Source: Thioalkalivibrio sp. K90mix (GTDB taxonomy: Bacteria > Pseudomonadota > Gammaproteobacteria > Ectothiorhodospirales > Ectothiorhodospiraceae). From it: a stretch of DNA of 64,000 nucleotides. A model generated the notes under the pieces. The model saw nothing but the letters and a program-made list of their open reading frames with translations. It was not told where the DNA came from and made no database searches. Numbering within the stretch: the stretch's first letter is position 1; each line of letters opens with the position of its first letter. A program made the position numbers and the translations under genes. Positions 62,519 to 64,000 of this stretch are shown here, one piece after another. The stretch lies in the NCBI RefSeq assembly GCF_000025545.1, contig NC_013889.1, positions 613,501-677,500 of the forward strand, read 5' to 3'.

Positions 62519-63329
62519 GGTCGTCAGCGACGAGGCGGCTTCGGGTGTGAACCCGGAGCCGCTACAGGTGACCTTTGATCAGGAGATCCTCGCGACGAAG
62601 CTCAACAGTCTGAACGAGGCCATCGCCGAAGCCGGCGGGGTCGATGGGCTGGAAACCTTCATCGAGGCATTGCGGGCGAAGCATGAAGTCTTCGCCGCGA
62701 CCGTCGCCAAGGGCGACGAGATGGATGCCGAGGATCTGCGCATCCTGGGGGGGTTGGTCTTCGCGGTTCGCCGCAAGCTGGCGGGGGTGATGGCTGAACG
62801 CCAGGGCGCGCTGGTAGACGGGATGCGCGCACTGGTGCGCCCGGATACGGATCTGGCCTCACGGCTGACGGCATTTGCCGATCTGGCCGGGGACGACAAG
62901 AAGCTGCGACGCGGGATCTGGGACTTCGGTGCCGAGATCCTGCATTTCGCCGATCCCGAGACGGTCCCGCTGGCGACGCGCTGGGTCTGGGATACGGGGA
63001 CGACGACTGGGGCGTTGCGCGAGTTTATCCGTGGCAACGACACCCTGCGGTCGATTCCGATTGGCGAGACCGTCGGAGCGATCGAGGGGGCCAGACGCTG
63101 GTTCTATGAGGCGCTGGCCGAGGAAGGCTTTTACCGCGACCTGCCGTTCGTGACGGATCTGGTCTGGGTGCAGGCCTACTCGGATTACGCGCGTTCCCTG
63201 TCGATGAGTCTGGGCATGATCGACAACCAGTTCGGGGCCAAGCAGGACCCGCTGGAGTTGGGGGTGAAGCTTCTGGGGATCGATTCTTCGGAAGGCCGCC
63301 TGAAAGGTCACGATGCGTCGCTGCATTGA
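62493..63329 (+). CDS. sHdr-locus hypothetical protein (hyp)
   Basis: A 278-residue soluble, mainly helical protein without Cys clusters or known motifs. Its place between shdrA and shdrC2 is the conserved place of the hyp gene of sHdr operons, whose role is unknown. Start is uncertain: ATG 62493 overlaps shdrA by 26 bases, GTG 62546 would begin at VNPEPLQVTFDQE. The middle has GGVDGLETFIEALRAKHEVF and LGGLVFAVRRKLAGVM, and the end AYSDYARSLSMSLGMID. Followed after 49 bases by shdrC2. Confidence 0.85.
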   Translation: MRWFRKPAEVVSDEAASGVNPEPLQVTFDQEILATKLNSLNEAIAEAGGVDGLETFIEALRAKHEVFAATVAKGDEMDAEDLRILGGLVFAVRRKLAGVMAERQGALVDGMRALVRPDTDLASRLTAFADLAGDDKKLRRGIWDFGAEILHFADPETVPLATRWVWDTGTTTGALREFIRGNDTLRSIPIGETVGAIEGARRWFYEALAEEGFYRDLPFVTDLVWVQAYSDYARSLSMSLGMIDNQFGAKQDPLELGVKLLGIDSSEGRLKGHDASLH

Positions 63330-63378
63330 ATAACGGAACGAACTTGAGCCTGGCTACACAGGTTTTCGGAGAGACGTC

Positions 63379-64000
63379 ATGGCAATACATGAAAAGGCAC
63401 TGATCGAGGACGAACGACTGCAGCAGCACGACGAGCTGGTGGTCGACGGGGTGGATGTGTCCGGTCACTGGAACACCATGATCGCCCCGCGCACGGTCCG
63501 CGACTACGACGACGATTTCGAAGCGAAGATTCAGAGCTTTGCGGGTGGCGAGTACGTGCACCGCTGCTGGCAGTGCGGGTCCTGCACCAACTCCTGCACC
63601 ATGTACGCGCAGAACGTGCAGTTCAATCCGCGCTACTGGATCTACCTGACCCGGCTCGGCATGAAGGAAGAGCTGGTCAAGGACCAGGACATCATCTGGC
63701 AGTGCGTCTCGTGCAACAAGTGCACCAACATCTGTCCGAAGGACGTGAAGCCGGAAGGCGTGATGAAGGCACTGGCGCACTGGATGGAAGTGGAAGGGAT
63801 TACCGAGAAGTCCCCGTCCACCATCTTCGATGAAGAGTTCGCCGACCAGATCTACAAAACCGGCCGTATCGAAGACGGCAAGGTCGCACAGAACTTTTTC
63901 AAGAAGACCGGCCAGCCGCTGCTGCAGGAGTGGCTGAAGGTGTTCATCTTCCGCATGATGAAGCACCTGCCGGTGAAGCACCTGATGCGGATGGGCATCA
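63379..64000 (+). CDS. shdrC2: sHdr complex subunit C2 (3' truncated by window)
   Basis: The open frame from ATG 63379 runs to the window's right edge (207 complete codons). A 60-residue lead is followed by two [4Fe-4S] sites: C63-x2-C66-x2-C69-x3-C73 (CWQCGSCTNSC) and C109-x2-C112-x2-C115-x3-C119 (CVSCNKCTNICP). These are the HdrC motifs. The visible end (WLKVFIFRMMKHLPVKHL) is a basic helix. shdrB2 and lipoate-binding protein genes would be expected next, outside the window. GGAGAGACG precedes the start. Confidence 0.94.
   Translation, partial: MAIHEKALIEDERLQQHDELVVDGVDVSGHWNTMIAPRTVRDYDDDFEAKIQSFAGGEYVHRCWQCGSCTNSCTMYAQNVQFNPRYWIYLTRLGMKEELVKDQDIIWQCVSCNKCTNICPKDVKPEGVMKALAHWMEVEGITEKSPSTIFDEEFADQIYKTGRIEDGKVAQNFFKKTGQPLLQEWLKVFIFRMMKHLPVKHLMRMGI

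Overview
The window is GC-rich (mid-60s percent by eye), densely coded and free of transposases, phage genes or CRISPR. It comes from a chemolithotrophic sulfur-oxidising gammaproteobacterium. Gene content points to Ectothiorhodospiraceae of the Thioalkalivibrio type: a Tat-exported SoxB, a rhodanese-TusA pair and a sulfur-oxidising heterodisulfide-reductase-like (sHdr) operon sit beside ordinary gammaproteobacterial envelope genes. The genus is an inference.

Bases 1-17.6 kb hold housekeeping and envelope genes. They are the tail of an Aer-like chemoreceptor, a TorF-type porin, ispG, two overlapping membrane genes of unknown role, a degenerate retropepsin-like protein, a UMF1 transporter, MarC, and the tight run cysM - 3'-5' exonuclease - rlmD - exbB - exbD - divergent KdtA-like gene - lpxK - trm112 - kdsB, then ppiD. 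A 17-bp bidirectional terminator separates ppiD from fabI.

Bases 17.6-27.5 kb: fabI is divergent from a four-gene peptide ABC transporter of YejABEF layout. A 29-bp inverted repeat lies between them, with one arm just upstream of each likely promoter. Then come folD, a diguanylate cyclase and a Pro-Arg-His-Lys tRNA cluster with a good sigma70 promoter.

Bases 27.8-53.5 kb are a large exopolysaccharide/capsule locus. It has a WbpM-type dehydratase (+); thirteen minus-strand genes (two different initiating phosphoglycosyl transferases, two GT4 glycosyltransferases, a TviB-type UDP-sugar dehydrogenase, an epimerase, an ABC flippase candidate, a polymerase-like membrane protein, and unusual accessory enzymes: CapK-like ligase, QueC-like PP-loop protein, ATP-grasp, HpcH-type aldolase, 2-hydroxyacid dehydrogenase); then wza-wzb-wzc (+) facing a gfcABCD/yjbEFGH operon (-). 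The last two parts equal the E. coli group 4 capsule set in a rearranged, convergent order.

Bases 53.8-64 kb: a glycine-zipper lipoprotein, soxB, a BepA-like protease and a small unknown protein, then rhodanese - tusA - shdrC1 - shdrB1 - shdrA - hyp - shdrC2, which runs off the right edge. The expected flow is periplasmic thiosulfate handling by SoxB, cytoplasmic sulfane-sulfur relay by rhodanese and TusA, and oxidation by the sHdr complex. No pathway that is clearly new was found. The best leads are the fabI/yej inverted-repeat control region, the QueC-like/ATP-grasp/CapK group in the polysaccharide locus, the KdtA-like protein lacking its catalytic motif, and the uncharacterised members of the sulfur locus.
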